Positions 1 through 10,090 of a DNA stretch of 64,000 bases are shown here, in pieces (the stretch's first letter is position 1; every line of letters starts with the position of its first letter). The position numbers and the translations under genes were made by a program. The notes under the pieces were generated by a model. The model ran no database searches, was not told the origin of the DNA, and saw only the letters and a list, made by a program, of their open reading frames with translations. Origin of the DNA: Hymenobacter sp. 15J16-1T3B (GTDB lineage: Bacteria; Bacteroidota; Bacteroidia; Cytophagales; Hymenobacteraceae); the NCBI RefSeq assembly GCF_020711235.1, contig NZ_JAJFAV010000008.1:186001-250000 (forward strand), read 5' to 3'.

Positions 1-707
1 GATGTTGCCTGAATAATTTTTAATTTATTACGCAAACAAGCATCAATGAACAAGTTTAAATTGCGGCTACGACCAGCAGAAGCAATTACAAAATTGCCGA
101 TATTTTCAGGTTTCTGGGTAGCCAAATCCAGATTCATAAACCCGATAGCGTGACTCATCGGATTCAACGACGTCAATGAGTCAACTGGCTGCGGGCATTC
201 CATAATACCATTCTGAGCTGCAACAGCCATAGTTTGCCGCATATTACTGTCAGCATACTTTACATCTACAATCACCCATTTGGCGCTGCCATCGGCGTAT
301 GCCTTCCGTTGCATAATCAGCATGGCCGAATAAGGCTTCCCGCAGTAACTGATTCGACAGTTGACCCGCGCAAACCAATTGCCGGAATTAAAATCCAGGT
401 ATTGGGGGTTGTCAACGCTGGACACTTGCTTGATAAAGGAATTTATGTCCCCAAAATTCCAATTGCTGCTCTTCGTATTAAAAAGACTTTTTATCATCTT
501 TTCCCTACTTAGAGAAGAGGATGGATATTTTTTCTTTAAGTATTCGTTGATGAAAGCCGACTCCTCGTTGTTGAATCGTTCAATAAATTCATCAACTTGT
601 TTTACTTCCCAAGCAAAATACACTTCGTATTCCTTCTCGTAGCTCTGCGCTGACAGCAACATCGGCACGAGCGTGAGCAACAGCAAAAGAGTGGCTTTGA
701 GCTTCAT
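1..707 (-). CDS. Secreted protein of unknown function, C-terminus cut by the window edge
   Basis: An open frame runs from ATG at 707 to the left edge without a stop, giving about 235 visible residues. Residues 1-20 form a signal peptide (Lys-containing start, long Leu-rich core, then an SAQS cleavage-type site). The mature part is mixed alpha/beta and begins with an acidic, aromatic stretch. A Cys pair (NCRISYCG, about residues 134-140) could form a disulfide. No family was recognised. The gene is AT-rich compared with the T6SS structural genes. It reads in the same direction as the next secreted-protein gene 269 bases away, so the two may form an accessory unit of the T6SS locus; that is inference. 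Confidence 0.8.
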   Translation of the reverse strand, partial: MKLKATLLLLLTLVPMLLSAQSYEKEYEVYFAWEVKQVDEFIERFNNEESAFINEYLKKKYPSSSLSREKMIKSLFNTKSSNWNFGDINSFIKQVSSVDNPQYLDFNSGNWFARVNCRISYCGKPYSAMLIMQRKAYADGSAKWVIVDVKYADSNMRQTMAVAAQNGIMECPQPVDSLTSLNPMSHAIGFMNLDLATQKPENIGNFVIASAGRSRNLNLFIDACLRNKLKIIQAT

Positions 708-975
708 AAGAGTATTTCGCTGTGGGTGTTGAGCGCATTAAGAACCTTATCCCATTAGGCAATTCCTTCGTTTACCAGCCTACCGAATAGGTGTGCCTGT
801 CAGTCACGCCAAGTGTAGTATGTGCAGAAGCCCACTAGGGACTTAGCAAACCTGACGTTTGCTAGTTACCAGGAATAAAATCGCGTGCCACCTCGCCTAT
901 TAGGCATTGGCACCAAGTCATCATCCTGAACTATTGAAATGGAAACGCGTTAATCAAACCGCGCTACCGACAACA

Positions 976-2109
976 TCATATTTTTTTGGTTTCTACCACG
1001 CCGATATCTCCTAAGTACACTTCCCACGACAGCATTGACTCGCCGTTCAGGGCTTTTTGATAAGGCCTTATCACGACCTCAACGGTACGTTTCGTTATAT
1101 CACCATAAATAATTTTTCCATCAACGGTGCCCTTGAACGTTTGCACAAACGTCACGACACCATGATAACTACCGTCTGTACCCTTAACAAAATTAGACAC
1201 GTAACTAAGGTTTGCGTATTCAACTTTAACCTTATCAAATTGCGTGCTTCGGAGCTTTAATCGCGTCAGATAATCACGAACTTTGTATTTCTTATTTTCA
1301 ATTCCACTAGCAACAGAAACCTCTACTCTTGAATTTTGATCCGCAAATAAGTCACAGGCCATATTAATTGCTTTATTTGCATTTTCACGGTCATAATTTA
1401 CGGCGGTTATGGTCTGAATATAATTCGTGAATTCCTTAATTTTATCTAATCCCTTGCGCTGAAACTCCTCGGTATTCATCGGGTTATCCACCCCCGCCCC
1501 TGGCTTCGTCTCTTTGGCGGTTCTGGCGGCGGCCGGCGCGGCCGCGTCTGTCCCGGCCGACAGCAACGAACTGGCCGATAAATTGGAGCCGGTCAACAAA
1601 TCCTGGATGAACCGTTGGCTGGCCAGGAGCACCGGTTGCGCTTGGACCGGGGCCATGAACACCTGATGGGTGCCGTTGCGCCGAATCAGAAAGCACAGGC
1701 CTGCCTTGGGCACCGTCAGTTTGTTGCCCTGGGCATTGCAAACCACCTGCGTTTCCGTTTCGCTCAGGATGGTGGTGGCCATTGCTTTGCCGCTGGCATC
1801 CACCAAGACATCGTACTGCTTGGCCTTGACGTCCGGGTTCATGAACTCTTCTCGTTGCCTTTTGGTCAGCGACTTGTTGTTGGCAAGAACCAGGTAGCTG
1901 CCGCTCTGATTGAAAGCGAAACTGATGTCGCTGTTGCTGCGAACCGCCACAGGCTTACTGAAGTCACTCACGTCCATCACCACGCTTTGGCGGTCGGAGA
2001 TTTCCGTAATCCGCTCGGGCATCTTCGTCCCATCCACCAGGTATACTAGGTATTGCCCGGCCAGCGGATGCACGACGAGCATCAGTAATAGTAGCCCCCA
2101 ATATCTCAT
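976..2109 (-). CDS. Secreted two-part protein of unknown function
   Basis: A 377-residue protein starting at ATG 2109 with a signal peptide (about residues 1-18, MRYWGLLLLM... ending AGQ). The first 180 residues look beta-rich. An Ala/Pro/Lys linker (about 185-212) joins them to a C-terminal domain (about 213-377) with two helices followed by beta strands. The DNA changes character at that linker: the N-terminal part is GC-rich and the C-terminal part (976-1480) is clearly AT-rich, as in the neighbouring truncated gene. I do not recognise either domain with confidence. Its position beside the tssBC-hcp operon suggests a T6SS accessory or envelope role, but TssP, TssQ and TssR cannot be assigned to it from sequence alone. 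Confidence 0.8.
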   Translation of the reverse strand: MRYWGLLLLMLVVHPLAGQYLVYLVDGTKMPERITEISDRQSVVMDVSDFSKPVAVRSNSDISFAFNQSGSYLVLANNKSLTKRQREEFMNPDVKAKQYDVLVDASGKAMATTILSETETQVVCNAQGNKLTVPKAGLCFLIRRNGTHQVFMAPVQAQPVLLASQRFIQDLLTGSNLSASSLLSAGTDAAAPAAARTAKETKPGAGVDNPMNTEEFQRKGLDKIKEFTNYIQTITAVNYDRENANKAINMACDLFADQNSRVEVSVASGIENKKYKVRDYLTRLKLRSTQFDKVKVEYANLSYVSNFVKGTDGSYHGVVTFVQTFKGTVDGKIIYGDITKRTVEVVIRPYQKALNGESMLSWEVYLGDIGVVETKKI

Positions 2110-2460
2110 CTTGCTTGTTCTACTTTGGTAGGGATGTGAACACGCCCTTTCGGCGGCCGCGTCGGGCGGCCGTTGGCGCTTATGAGAGTGTGCTGTAGCT
2201 CATCCAGGGCGTCCTGCCCGATGAAAGGCCTCCGGTTTCTGTTCTAGCGAGTAGGACAAGTACAATCGAAGCGCCGCACTACTAAAGTGCAGATTTTTAT
2301 TAAAATAATCAAGTAAAATAATGCCTTTTTCATTGTCGGTCACCTGTTGGGGCAATGGCCCATCGTCGGCGACTGACCAGCAATTGCCGGCTACTCGTCA
2401 GCTGAAATTGGCCGGTTAATCCGGGCCGCCTCCACTGACATACCGGCGCCTAACGCCCAT

Positions 2461-2488
2461 AAAAAAAGGCTACTCCGAAAGAGTAGCC
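2461..2488 (-). terminator. Intrinsic terminator
   Basis: On the minus strand an 8-bp perfect stem (GGCTACTC / GAGTAGCC) with a 5-base loop is followed at once by seven T residues. This is a textbook Rho-independent terminator. It lies 333 bases beyond the hcp stop, so it may end a longer transcript or a separate small RNA. Confidence 0.8.
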
Positions 2489-2766
2489 ACTGTAATGTCG
2501 AGCCGGGGAAACCACCCTGCCGGCGGCGGTTAGCGGGTGTTCCACACGCCGCTGCGTTCCAATCCAGCGGATTGCTGCAGATAGCCTCAATCATCTTGTA
2601 AAATGTGCGCAGCCAGTACGCGCCAGGATTACAAGCCGTCCACCTGCGGCTTATGCCTTTCTTTGTGGATCAGTCTGTTATCGTCGTACACCTACCACTG
2701 GGCCTCACTTGGTTTGGTTGCGTCGGCCACATTCGGAGCCTAACCGGCCTGTGGTTCAAACGCAAA

Positions 2767-2812
2767 CCGGACCCGGACCTCCCGCGGCAACCGGCAGGAG
2801 GTTCGGGCCCGG
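2767..2812 (-). terminator. Hairpin just downstream of hcp
   Basis: Sixteen-base arms (2767-2782 and 2797-2812) pair with one mismatch and one G-T wobble. The hairpin lies 9 bases past the hcp stop. The following T-tract is weak, so it may attenuate or stabilise the very abundant hcp message instead of ending it. Confidence 0.5.
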
Positions 2813-2820
2813 CTGTCGTT

Positions 2821-3222
2821 TTACACCCACTTGTTGTCCAGGGAGGCGCCGTTGACGTCAATCTTGTTGGCTGAAATAACCATGCTCAGCACCATGGAAG
2901 CCTGAGCACCGCCGCCGCGGGCATCAAAGCTTTCCGTGTACCCCACACAATAGGCTTCTTTGAAGGCAATTTCCTTCATTTTGGAATCCTGGTCGCCGCG
3001 CTTAAACACGATTTTACCGTCGGCGCGCTTGTAAGGATCCAGCATCCAGCTGATGAGCTTGACGCTGTCCGTCGATACGACCGTCACTTTGATGGTACCA
3101 CCCTGCACCACCGAGGAAGGCCGGCCCTTGTCGTCGGTGGTTTGATTGAAGGAGTAGCCGCAGCTTACAACTTCGCATTCCTCGCTGCCAGCAGCGTCAA
3201 AAACAGCACTAAATGAGGCCAT
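2821..3222 (-). CDS. tssD: Hcp-family T6SS tube protein, paralog 1
   Basis: A 133-residue protein beginning MASFSAVFDAAG, the usual size of Bacteroidota Hcp. Hcp hexamers stack into the inner tube that is pushed out by sheath contraction. The family pattern is clear beside the two paralogs in this window: a beta strand, a conserved CxYxFxQ.TD.KGRP segment (residues 21-34), an SW.LD. motif near 58-62, an EAYCVGY segment near 89-95 and the LDN.W ending. I chose ATG 3222 because the family begins there; the same frame continues upstream only as out-of-family sequence. It is the last gene of a tssB-tssC-hcp operon, 121 bases after tssC, and is followed by a hairpin. Confidence 0.9.
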   Translation of the reverse strand: MASFSAVFDAAGSEECEVVSCGYSFNQTTDDKGRPSSVVQGGTIKVTVVSTDSVKLISWMLDPYKRADGKIVFKRGDQDSKMKEIAFKEAYCVGYTESFDARGGGAQASMVLSMVISANKIDVNGASLDNKWV

Positions 3223-3343
3223 TGTGTAATTGGTGTTAGTTGAAAAAGAAAGAAAAGGGTACTGAATCAGGGGCCGGGCACCTTGGCGGCCGCGGCGACT
3301 TGCGCTATAGCCGCGTCGCTGGCGGCGCTGGTGCGGCGGCGCG

Positions 3344-4717
3344 TTACTGCTGGGCGTACTGGGAACTCCAGTCGCGCGGGTTGTCCGGGTCGTCGCCCTT
3401 GGTGCCGTCGAGCGAAACCAGGAAGGTTTTGGCCGGGAAGTAGGGCACCATGTGAATGTCCAGGTTGATCCGGTCTTTCTGATCCGGGTCGCGCTCGAAC
3501 TTCTTGATGGTGAACTTCTCAATCAATTTGCCCGGGCCGGCAATGCCATCGAGGAAGCGCACAATCTGGTTCTGGATGTCCATGCGCATGTTGTGGTCCC
3601 AGTTTTCGAAGGCGCGCCGGTTCAAAAAGTCAATCAGCACTTTGGTCACGTAATCGAACACGCGCACCACGGAGTAGGTCTGCAGGCCCGCGTTGTCGCC
3701 GTTGAAGAGGGTCTTGGCCGAAAACGCCATAACCCGGCCGTATTCGTTGACCATCGGCACCAGGCCGAGCTTTTCCATGTTGGAAATTTCGCTCTTGCGC
3801 AGCGGAAACTTCACGCCTTCCACTTCGTTGAGCGTGCCGTGTTTGCGCCCGGCCGTCACCTGCGAGGCCAGCGTGGCGTAAATGCGCCCGGCCAGGGCCG
3901 AGGAAGGCGGCACGAACATGTCTTCCTCCTCCCCGATTTCCTCGATTTTGCCGCGCCCGACCAGCCAGTTGGCCGTCATTACCACGTTGGACTTGTAAGC
4001 ATCGGCCCCGGTCAGATTGGCCTTCTCAAACAGTTCAATAACGTCTTCCGGGGCATCGAAATGCTCGAAATCGGTGACGAGCATCACCTTATTCTTGTAG
4101 GCAATTTTGGCCCATTTGTCGACCACGGCATTGGAGCCGAGGTAGCCCGGCACTACCAGCAGGGAGTAGTTGTCGCGCAAGTCGAGGCGGTCGTAGTTCT
4201 GCTCCAGCTCGTCGGACACAGCATCGATGAACGTGGTGTTGGCCAGGTCCTTGAGCTGGTCTTTGTCGGCGTTCAGGATGGAAATGTTCTTGACTTCGTT
4301 CTGGTCCGTGTTGCGGAAAAACAAGGTCACGGAGCGGTACGCCTGCTCCAGCTCCAGGGTCGCGTCCACCGCCGTTTTCAGGTTGGTGGTGAGCAGCTGC
4401 TCGTTGGCCGCTACGCGCTGGCTGCCCTGTTCTATGGCTTCGCCCACGGTATCGACTTCGCTGAGCAGGGAGTGCCACAGCGCCAGGCGCCGCTTGAGCT
4501 GGTCCCGGTCGGCCTTTTTGTTTTCTTCGGACAAGAAAATCTTCTTCCGGGCTTTCTTTTCGGGGTTGAGGTTGGAAGTGCCGTCGATGGTGGTTTCGAG
4601 CAGGTCGAAACCACCGACTTTGAGCAGGCCCTGCGTAGCCTGCTCCAACGAAGGAGCAGCCACACTTTCACGGACCATCACATCGGCAACGGGGTCAATT
4701 TGCTGTTCAGCGGACAT
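3344..4717 (-). CDS. tssC: T6SS contractile sheath large subunit TssC
   Basis: A 457-residue TssC of the Bacteroidota T6SS-iii class (the group listed in databases as DUF5458, from memory). With TssB it forms the cytoplasmic sheath whose contraction drives the Hcp tube. The N-terminal acidic, helical region binds TssB. The core carries the sheath signature near residues 180-215, with LLVVPGYLGSNAVVDKWAKI-like sequence, and the C-terminal part has KFERDPDQKDRINLDIHMVPYFPAKTF-type beta strands that knit sheath rings together. Length is normal for the class. It sits 48 bases after tssB and before hcp in the same operon. Confidence 0.93.
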   Translation of the reverse strand: MSAEQQIDPVADVMVRESVAAPSLEQATQGLLKVGGFDLLETTIDGTSNLNPEKKARKKIFLSEENKKADRDQLKRRLALWHSLLSEVDTVGEAIEQGSQRVAANEQLLTTNLKTAVDATLELEQAYRSVTLFFRNTDQNEVKNISILNADKDQLKDLANTTFIDAVSDELEQNYDRLDLRDNYSLLVVPGYLGSNAVVDKWAKIAYKNKVMLVTDFEHFDAPEDVIELFEKANLTGADAYKSNVVMTANWLVGRGKIEEIGEEEDMFVPPSSALAGRIYATLASQVTAGRKHGTLNEVEGVKFPLRKSEISNMEKLGLVPMVNEYGRVMAFSAKTLFNGDNAGLQTYSVVRVFDYVTKVLIDFLNRRAFENWDHNMRMDIQNQIVRFLDGIAGPGKLIEKFTIKKFERDPDQKDRINLDIHMVPYFPAKTFLVSLDGTKGDDPDNPRDWSSQYAQQ

Positions 4718-4765
4718 AATACAGAATCCCTAAAAAATTACAATTCATTACCAAGTCAACTCCCA

Positions 4766-5206
4766 TCAGGACAGCTCGTCCATCATGGCCTTGATGGCAT
4801 CCAAAAAAGCTGCCTTGGTTTCGGGTTTTTCCAGGGCCGATTTAAGGATTTTATTGGATTTTAGCTGACGCAGCAACTTCTGCAAATCATCTGTCTCGGA
4901 AGCTAAACCCTGCAGAAAGCTGCTTTGACTGATAATGCCTTTAGTGCCAAAATCCCCAAGGGAGGCGAAGTGCAGCTTCTCCGGCACCGTCACGCCCTGC
5001 GCGTTTTCAAAGTCGACGGCTACTTCGGGCTTAAAGTGCTCAAATACAGCTTCCGGAGTTTTCAACCCCATCACCACCACCGGTTTAACCGGCGTATGTG
5101 TAGTTAGCTTCTGCACCAGCAGCGTGCGGTTGAGGGGGATTTCTGCAATGGCTTCGGACGCATTGTCGAGCTTGCGCTCCTGGCCGCCTATTCCGTAGGA
5201 GTACAT
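4766..5206 (-). CDS. tssB: T6SS contractile sheath small subunit TssB
   Basis: A TssB-like protein of 146 residues from ATG 5206 (MYSYGIGGQE), which is where Bacteroidota TssB proteins normally start; the IPLNRTLLVQKL and EVFEHFKP segments are typical of the class. The frame stays open upstream to ATG 5284, which would add 26 residues with a basic-hydrophobic character and has an AGAGG sequence just before it, so the longer form (172 residues) cannot be excluded. TssB pairs with TssC to form the sheath. It is the first gene of the tssB-tssC-hcp operon and is divergent from tssH across a 246-base gap. Confidence 0.88.
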   Translation of the reverse strand: MYSYGIGGQERKLDNASEAIAEIPLNRTLLVQKLTTHTPVKPVVVMGLKTPEAVFEHFKPEVAVDFENAQGVTVPEKLHFASLGDFGTKGIISQSSFLQGLASETDDLQKLLRQLKSNKILKSALEKPETKAAFLDAIKAMMDELS

Positions 5207-5452
5207 AGTAGGTATGGGAGGGGAAACGGTAGCAGAGGGCGCAAACAGGCGCCGTAGCCAACCAATGAATGAAAAGGTGCTCATTGTTAACCTCTGCAGG
5301 CAGCACGCAGGCCCGGCAGGCAGTAAATTTGTGTTAATGTACTATTTATTTTAACTATGCAATGATTGCAAAGAAAAATTATTCTCCTAGCTTCACCCAG
5401 CAGCCCTCACCGATGGCTTTGTTGTATCCTATTTCATCTTCTTCCCGTTTCC

Positions 5453-8014
5453 ATGTCATACTCTGACTCGCTGAAGCGTGCCCTGCACATTGCGCAGGCC
5501 GTGGCCCACGAACACCGCCACCCGCATTACTCGGCCCCGCATCTGCTGCTGGCCCTGCTCCACAACGAGGTGGGGCTGGCCTCCTGGCTGGTGGCCGTGC
5601 TCGACAAAGACATCCATTACCTGCGGGAGTGGGCCGAAGTGCGCCTCGAAGAGCAGCCCAAAGCCGCGCGCCCCGCCGAATCCCCCAGCCCCGACGCGCG
5701 CGTGCAGCAGGCCTTGGAAATGGCCGAACTGGTGGCTCTGCAGCTGTCGAGAGACAATACGGACCCGCTGAGCACCCTGGCCGCCCTGCTGAAACCGGAG
5801 CTGGCTTTCACGACCGAACAGCTGAAGTCACTGTCCCTTAGCCAAAAAGAAGTGCTCGACGCGGCCCTGCAGGAAACGCCCGCGTTGGCCGCAGCTCCTG
5901 CAGCCGATGCGGGCTCTGCCGCACCCAGCAGTCCGGCCCCTAAAGGCGGAGCGTTGGCCACGTACTGCACCGATAAGACGGCGCAGGCGCGGGCGGGCAA
6001 GCTGGACCCCATCGTGGGGCGCGACCGGGAAATCCGGCTGATGGCCGAAGTGCTGGGGCGGCGCACCAAGCCCAACGTGCTGCTGCTGGGCGAGCCGGGC
6101 GTGGGCAAGTCGGCGCTGGTGGAGGGCTTTGCGCAGCAGATTGTGCAAGGGCTCGTGCCGGTGCACCTGCGCGAGGTGACGCTGTTTGAGTTGGATATGG
6201 GCACGCTGGTGGCCGGCGCCTCCTACAAAGGCGAGGTGGAGGACCGCATCAAGAAAGTGCTGGGCGAAATCAAGCAGTACACCCGCGCCATCCTCTTTAT
6301 CGACGAGATTCACGTGCTGGTTGACCCCAAAGGCAGCGCCGGCAGTGGCATTGCCCAGCTGCTCAAGCCTGAGCTGGCCCGGGGCGAGCTGACCGTCATC
6401 GGCGCCACCACCCAGGACGAGTACCGGCAGTACATCGAAAAGGACGAGGCCTTCAACCGCCGCTTCGACGTCGTGCGCGTGGAGGAGCCCACCATCACCG
6501 TGGCCGAGCGCATGCTGGAGCGGGTGCTGCCCCTGTACGCGGTGCACCACAACTTGGTCATCGGCGAGGGCACCATCGGGGAAGCGGTGCGGCTGGCCAA
6601 GCGCTACGTGAAGGACCGGCAGCTCCCGGATTCAGCCATTGACTTGGTCGACCGCACGATGGCGGCCATCCGCATGCTCGACGAGCAGGCCGTGGCGGGC
6701 CTGGGGCAGTTGCAGGCCGACTTTGAAGCCCTGACGGCGCGGCGCGACGAGCTGGAGGAGGCCGACTACCTGCGCGAGCTGCGTTGGTTTCTCTACCAAT
6801 TGCAGAACCAGGTCAGCCAGCTGTGGCTGAACCAGGTGGAAAACGAGCAGCAGCCCGACGCCCTGGAAACCAGCGCCGAGCTGCAGCGCTACCTGCACGA
6901 GGTGCTGCGCACCGTGCTGGCCCTGGCCGAAACCCGCAAGGACCGGGTGGAAAAGCAGGACGTGGCCGCCATCGTATCGGGCAAAACGGGCATCCCGCTG
7001 GGCAAGCTGCAAAGCAACGAGCGGGAGAAACTGCTGCGCATGGACCAAGTGCTGCAGAAGCGCGTGGTGGGCCAGAACCACGCCGTGGCGGCCATCTGCG
7101 CGGCCATTCTGGAGTCGCGCTCGGGCCTGACCAAGGCCGGGCAGCCCATCGGCTCGTTTTTCCTGCTGGGCCCCACCGGCACCGGCAAAACCGAACTGGC
7201 CAAGGCCCTGGCCGACTTTCTGTTCAACGACGAGTCCTTCCTCATCCGCTTCGATATGTCGGAGTTCAAGGAAGAACATTCAGCGGCGCTGCTCTACGGG
7301 GCGCCTCCCGGCTACGTGGGCTACGAGGAGGGCGGCCTACTGGTGAATAAAATTCGCGAGAAACCCTACTCCGTGGTCCTCTTCGACGAAATCGAGAAGG
7401 CCCACCCGTCGGTGTTCGACATCTTCCTGCAGATTCTGGACGAAGGCCACCTGAGCGACCGGCTGGGCCGCGAAGGTGACTTCAGCAACGCCGTCATCCT
7501 GTTCACCTCCAACATCGGGGCCGAGCAGATTGCCGCCGCCTTCGCCGAGGGACAGCCGCCCGCGTCCGCCGACTTGCTGGAAACCATGACGCGCTACTTC
7601 CGGCCCGAGTTTCTGGCCCGCCTGACGGAAATCGTGCCGTTTGCGCCCATTTCCGAAGCCAACGTGGCGCGCATCTTCGACATTCACCTGCGGCCGCTGG
7701 TGGAGCAGCTGCGGCGGCAGGGCATCACGCTGGAGCTCAGCCCGGCGGCCCGGCAACACCTGGCTCTGGCGGGCTTCACGCCCAAGTACGGCGCCCGCCC
7801 CATCACCGGGGTTATCAGGCAGCAGTTGCGCCGCCCCATCTCGCGCCTGATTATCAGCGGCGAGGCCCGGCCCGGCACCACCCTGGCGCTGGACAAGCCC
7901 GCGGACAGCGACACCCTCGTGTGGACGACCACCCACGCGGAGGACGCCGCACCGGAACCCGAAGCGGCGCTGCAAGAAGCCCCGGCGGCCGTTGCCGCGT
8001 CGGAGCCGGCCTGA
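5453..8014 (+). CDS. tssH: T6SS sheath-recycling AAA+ ATPase TssH (ClpV)
   Basis: An 853-residue Clp/Hsp100 protein that disassembles contracted TssBC sheaths. Residues 1-140 form a Clp N-domain-like repeat region. AAA1 has Walker A GEPGVGKS (213-220) and Walker B LFIDE (281-285). AAA2 has Walker A GPTGTGKT (573-580), followed by [11 protein letters not shown] short middle domain (about 400-500) and a charged C-terminal tail rich in Ala and Glu complete it. The frame is open from 5366, but the family start is [14 protein letters not shown] at 5453; the upstream stretch looks unrelated. It is transcribed alone, divergent from tssB, and ends in a strong hairpin. Confidence 0.93.
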   Translation: MSYSDSLKRALHIAQAVAHEHRHPHYSAPHLLLALLHNEVGLASWLVAVLDKDIHYLREWAEVRLEEQPKAARPAESPSPDARVQQALEMAELVALQLSRDNTDPLSTLAALLKPELAFTTEQLKSLSLSQKEVLDAALQETPALAAAPAADAGSAAPSSPAPKGGALATYCTDKTAQARAGKLDPIVGRDREIRLMAEVLGRRTKPNVLLLGEPGVGKSALVEGFAQQIVQGLVPVHLREVTLFELDMGTLVAGASYKGEVEDRIKKVLGEIKQYTRAILFIDEIHVLVDPKGSAGSGIAQLLKPELARGELTVIGATTQDEYRQYIEKDEAFNRRFDVVRVEEPTITVAERMLERVLPLYAVHHNLVIGEGTIGEAVRLAKRYVKDRQLPDSAIDLVDRTMAAIRMLDEQAVAGLGQLQADFEALTARRDELEEADYLRELRWFLYQLQNQVSQLWLNQVENEQQPDALETSAELQRYLHEVLRTVLALAETRKDRVEKQDVAAIVSGKTGIPLGKLQSNEREKLLRMDQVLQKRVVGQNHAVAAICAAILESRSGLTKAGQPIGSFFLLGPTGTGKTELAKALADFLFNDESFLIRFDMSEFKEEHSAALLYGAPPGYVGYEEGGLLVNKIREKPYSVVLFDEIEKAHPSVFDIFLQILDEGHLSDRLGREGDFSNAVILFTSNIGAEQIAAAFAEGQPPASADLLETMTRYFRPEFLARLTEIVPFAPISEANVARIFDIHLRPLVEQLRRQGITLELSPAARQHLALAGFTPKYGARPITGVIRQQLRRPISRLIISGEARPGTTLALDKPADSDTLVWTTTHAEDAAPEPEAALQEAPAAVAASEPA

Positions 8015-8032
8015 TTTCCCTAATAAGCACGT

Positions 8033-8072
8033 CCGCCCCGGGCCAGCTGCTGGCCCGGGGCGGCCGCGTTTT
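8033..8072 (+). terminator. Terminator after tssH
   Basis: A perfect 14-bp GC stem (8033-8046 with 8050-8063) and a 3-base loop lie 18 bases after the tssH stop, followed by GCGTTTT. It also faces the converging tssF gene, so it may act in both directions. Confidence 0.75.
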
Positions 8073-8190
8073 GGTACTTGCTTTACGCTCGGTCTGCGCA
8101 GTCCGCGGCGGCTGCGCACAAGCCAATTATCGGCCCGCCACTTGGTACGCCGGCGCGGGGGCACGACATGCTATTGCCAGGCCGCCGGCG

Positions 8191-10053
8191 CTACGAGACT
8201 TTGCCAGGCTTCACCAGCACTTCGTAGGGCAGATGCATGGCCGACTGCCCGGCCAGCACGGTTTGCAGCTCCTGGGCGGCGCGCTGCCACTCCCAGGCCG
8301 TGAGGCGGCTGGGCTCGGCGGGGGTCAGCTGCACCTGAATGCAGCGCACAAAGCCCACCGATGCGGTAGCTCCGCTTTGAAACCCCTTGCTCACCTGCAC
8401 CGCGGCCAAGTGCGGCCCCATTTCGGCCCAGCACGCGGCTTTGATATCGGCCAGGGTGACGAGCCGGTTGCGGGCCAGCAGGTTGCGGCGCAGCGCGTGC
8501 AGCCGTTCCTCGGCCCCGGGCCGGGCCCGGCCGCCGCTGGTGTTGCTCAGCAGCCGCACGCTGTCCAAGTCGTTGCCGTCGTGGATGCGCAAGGGGCTGC
8601 CGGCGGGCAGGCGGTTGGCCCCTTCCCCGTTGCACGACCAGTACTCCAGAAACACGCTATCGGTCACGTCCTGGGGGCGCAGCAGCAAGTAGGGCACGGG
8701 CTGCTCGGGGGTGCGGGTGCGGTCGAGGCGCTCCTCCAGTCGGGCCAGGTTTTGCTCCAGCTCCAGCAGAATAGAGCCGATGAAATCGGTGCCGGCGGCG
8801 GTGAAGGCCCGGCTTTCGTCGCGCAGTAAATCCAGCAATTCGCGCAGCGCTTCCCGGCCCGAGCGGGTATCGAAGCGGCCAGCCCCTTGCGTGCGGAGCG
8901 TGTAGGTATCGGTGGCGCCGTCGTTCAGGTCGCCGAGGGTGGTGGGCCGGTAGGCCACGTTGCCGAGGCTGTACACGTCGCGCATGGCCAGGAAGGGCTC
9001 CTCGCTGGCCAAAGGAAACAAGTTCAGGGCCGGTTGCAGGCGAAACAACACCTTGTGCAGGCGCCGGTTAAGCACGGGAAAGCAGTTCAGGGCGCAGACC
9101 AGCTGGTCGAAGGCCTCCGGGGGCAAGGCGTGGGCAAAACGCACTTCCAGCCAGGTCAGTGGCTGGGTAAGGGCTTGCAGCTCGGTGGCGGGGTCGAAAA
9201 TAGCGGCCAACTCGGCCGGGTACGGCCGCTGGGCGTAGGTGCTTAGAGCCCCGGCCGGCCCGCTGAGCTGCACGAAATACGGCGTGTACAGTTCCCGAAT
9301 GCGCTGTTCTAGCCGGGGCAAAAAGTCGTATTCCCGCTGCAGCGCGCCGCCGGCTGCCTCGGCTGCCGGCTGGGGAGTGGGCAGGCCCTGGCGCGGGTGC
9401 ACCTCGGCGCCGCCGAGCAGCCACTGCTCACCGGGCAAAAAAGCCGTGTACTCGGCCCGGCGCGGTTCGTTGAGCCAGTCGAAGTAAAACGTCAAGTCCG
9501 CGAAATCGACGCCCTCGGCCGGCAGTTCTAGCCCAATCCAGAGGCGCCGGTGCTCGGCGGGGGCCCGGTGCGCCGCCTGGGCCACCAGGCGCTTCTGGCT
9601 ACCGGCCTCCACCAGCCACACGGCCGCGTCGGTGGCCAGGCAACGCACACCGCCGCGCACTAGTCGCGCGGCCTGCAGGGGCGAGAAAAACACCTCCTGC
9701 CCGGCCGCCTGCCGGCCCACGCTGGGCAGCTCGTAGCCAAACTGCGCGTCGGGCGGCAGCATTACCACCGATTCATGAATCTGCGCCTGCGCCACGGCGT
9801 GGGCCGGCTGCGGTGCGTCCACCACGTCGGGATTAAGCAGGGCGGTCAGGCGCTCCACCAGTCGGCTTTGGGTCTGGTGTAGCTCCTGCCCTATTTTCTC
9901 CAGCTCCACGGCGCAGGCTTCAAACAGGAGCTGCACCAGCGGGTCGAAGCCGTCGAGGTCGGCTTCGCTGTAGCCCCACAGCTCGGCGGCCTGACGCGTG
10001 AGGCGGCTTTTGATGGTGGCACGGCTGAAATCAGTGGGGAGCAGGGACGACAT
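8191..10053 (-). CDS. tssF: T6SS baseplate subunit TssF
   Basis: A 620-residue TssF homolog (VasA family), a wedge component of the phage-like baseplate that works with TssG, TssE and TssK. The N-terminal helix block (residues 1-80, ending in ALLNPDVVDAPQPAH) and the family-like NP.V and P.H pattern are visible, as is a conserved central region with ELYTPYFVQLSGP and a C-terminal segment starting SDVFLEYW-like. Length is normal for TssF. It follows tssE by 37 bases on the same strand and converges on tssH. Confidence 0.85.
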   Translation of the reverse strand: MSSLLPTDFSRATIKSRLTRQAAELWGYSEADLDGFDPLVQLLFEACAVELEKIGQELHQTQSRLVERLTALLNPDVVDAPQPAHAVAQAQIHESVVMLPPDAQFGYELPSVGRQAAGQEVFFSPLQAARLVRGGVRCLATDAAVWLVEAGSQKRLVAQAAHRAPAEHRRLWIGLELPAEGVDFADLTFYFDWLNEPRRAEYTAFLPGEQWLLGGAEVHPRQGLPTPQPAAEAAGGALQREYDFLPRLEQRIRELYTPYFVQLSGPAGALSTYAQRPYPAELAAIFDPATELQALTQPLTWLEVRFAHALPPEAFDQLVCALNCFPVLNRRLHKVLFRLQPALNLFPLASEEPFLAMRDVYSLGNVAYRPTTLGDLNDGATDTYTLRTQGAGRFDTRSGREALRELLDLLRDESRAFTAAGTDFIGSILLELEQNLARLEERLDRTRTPEQPVPYLLLRPQDVTDSVFLEYWSCNGEGANRLPAGSPLRIHDGNDLDSVRLLSNTSGGRARPGAEERLHALRRNLLARNRLVTLADIKAACWAEMGPHLAAVQVSKGFQSGATASVGFVRCIQVQLTPAEPSRLTAWEWQRAAQELQTVLAGQSAMHLPYEVLVKPGKVS

Positions 10054-10090
10054 GGCGAAGCAGGAAAACGGGATGAACGGAAATTGCGGG

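Larger units (their letters stand above)
2110..2820. other. 711-base intergenic region with two minus-strand terminator hairpins
   Basis: No convincing gene is seen. The segment has an AT-rich patch around 2280-2330 (a possible promoter zone) and two minus-strand hairpins, listed separately. Short frames such as the one at 2391-2594 run straight through the hairpin and are not credible. The stretch 2489-2760 lies between two terminators and could hold a small RNA read on the minus strand. Confidence 0.5.

Noticed and set aside
2391-2594. A 67-codon minus-strand frame
   Set aside because: It runs through a textbook terminator hairpin and lacks any recognisable pattern.
3452-4864. A 470-codon plus-strand open frame
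   Set aside because: It is antisense to tssC and has no protein-like pattern.
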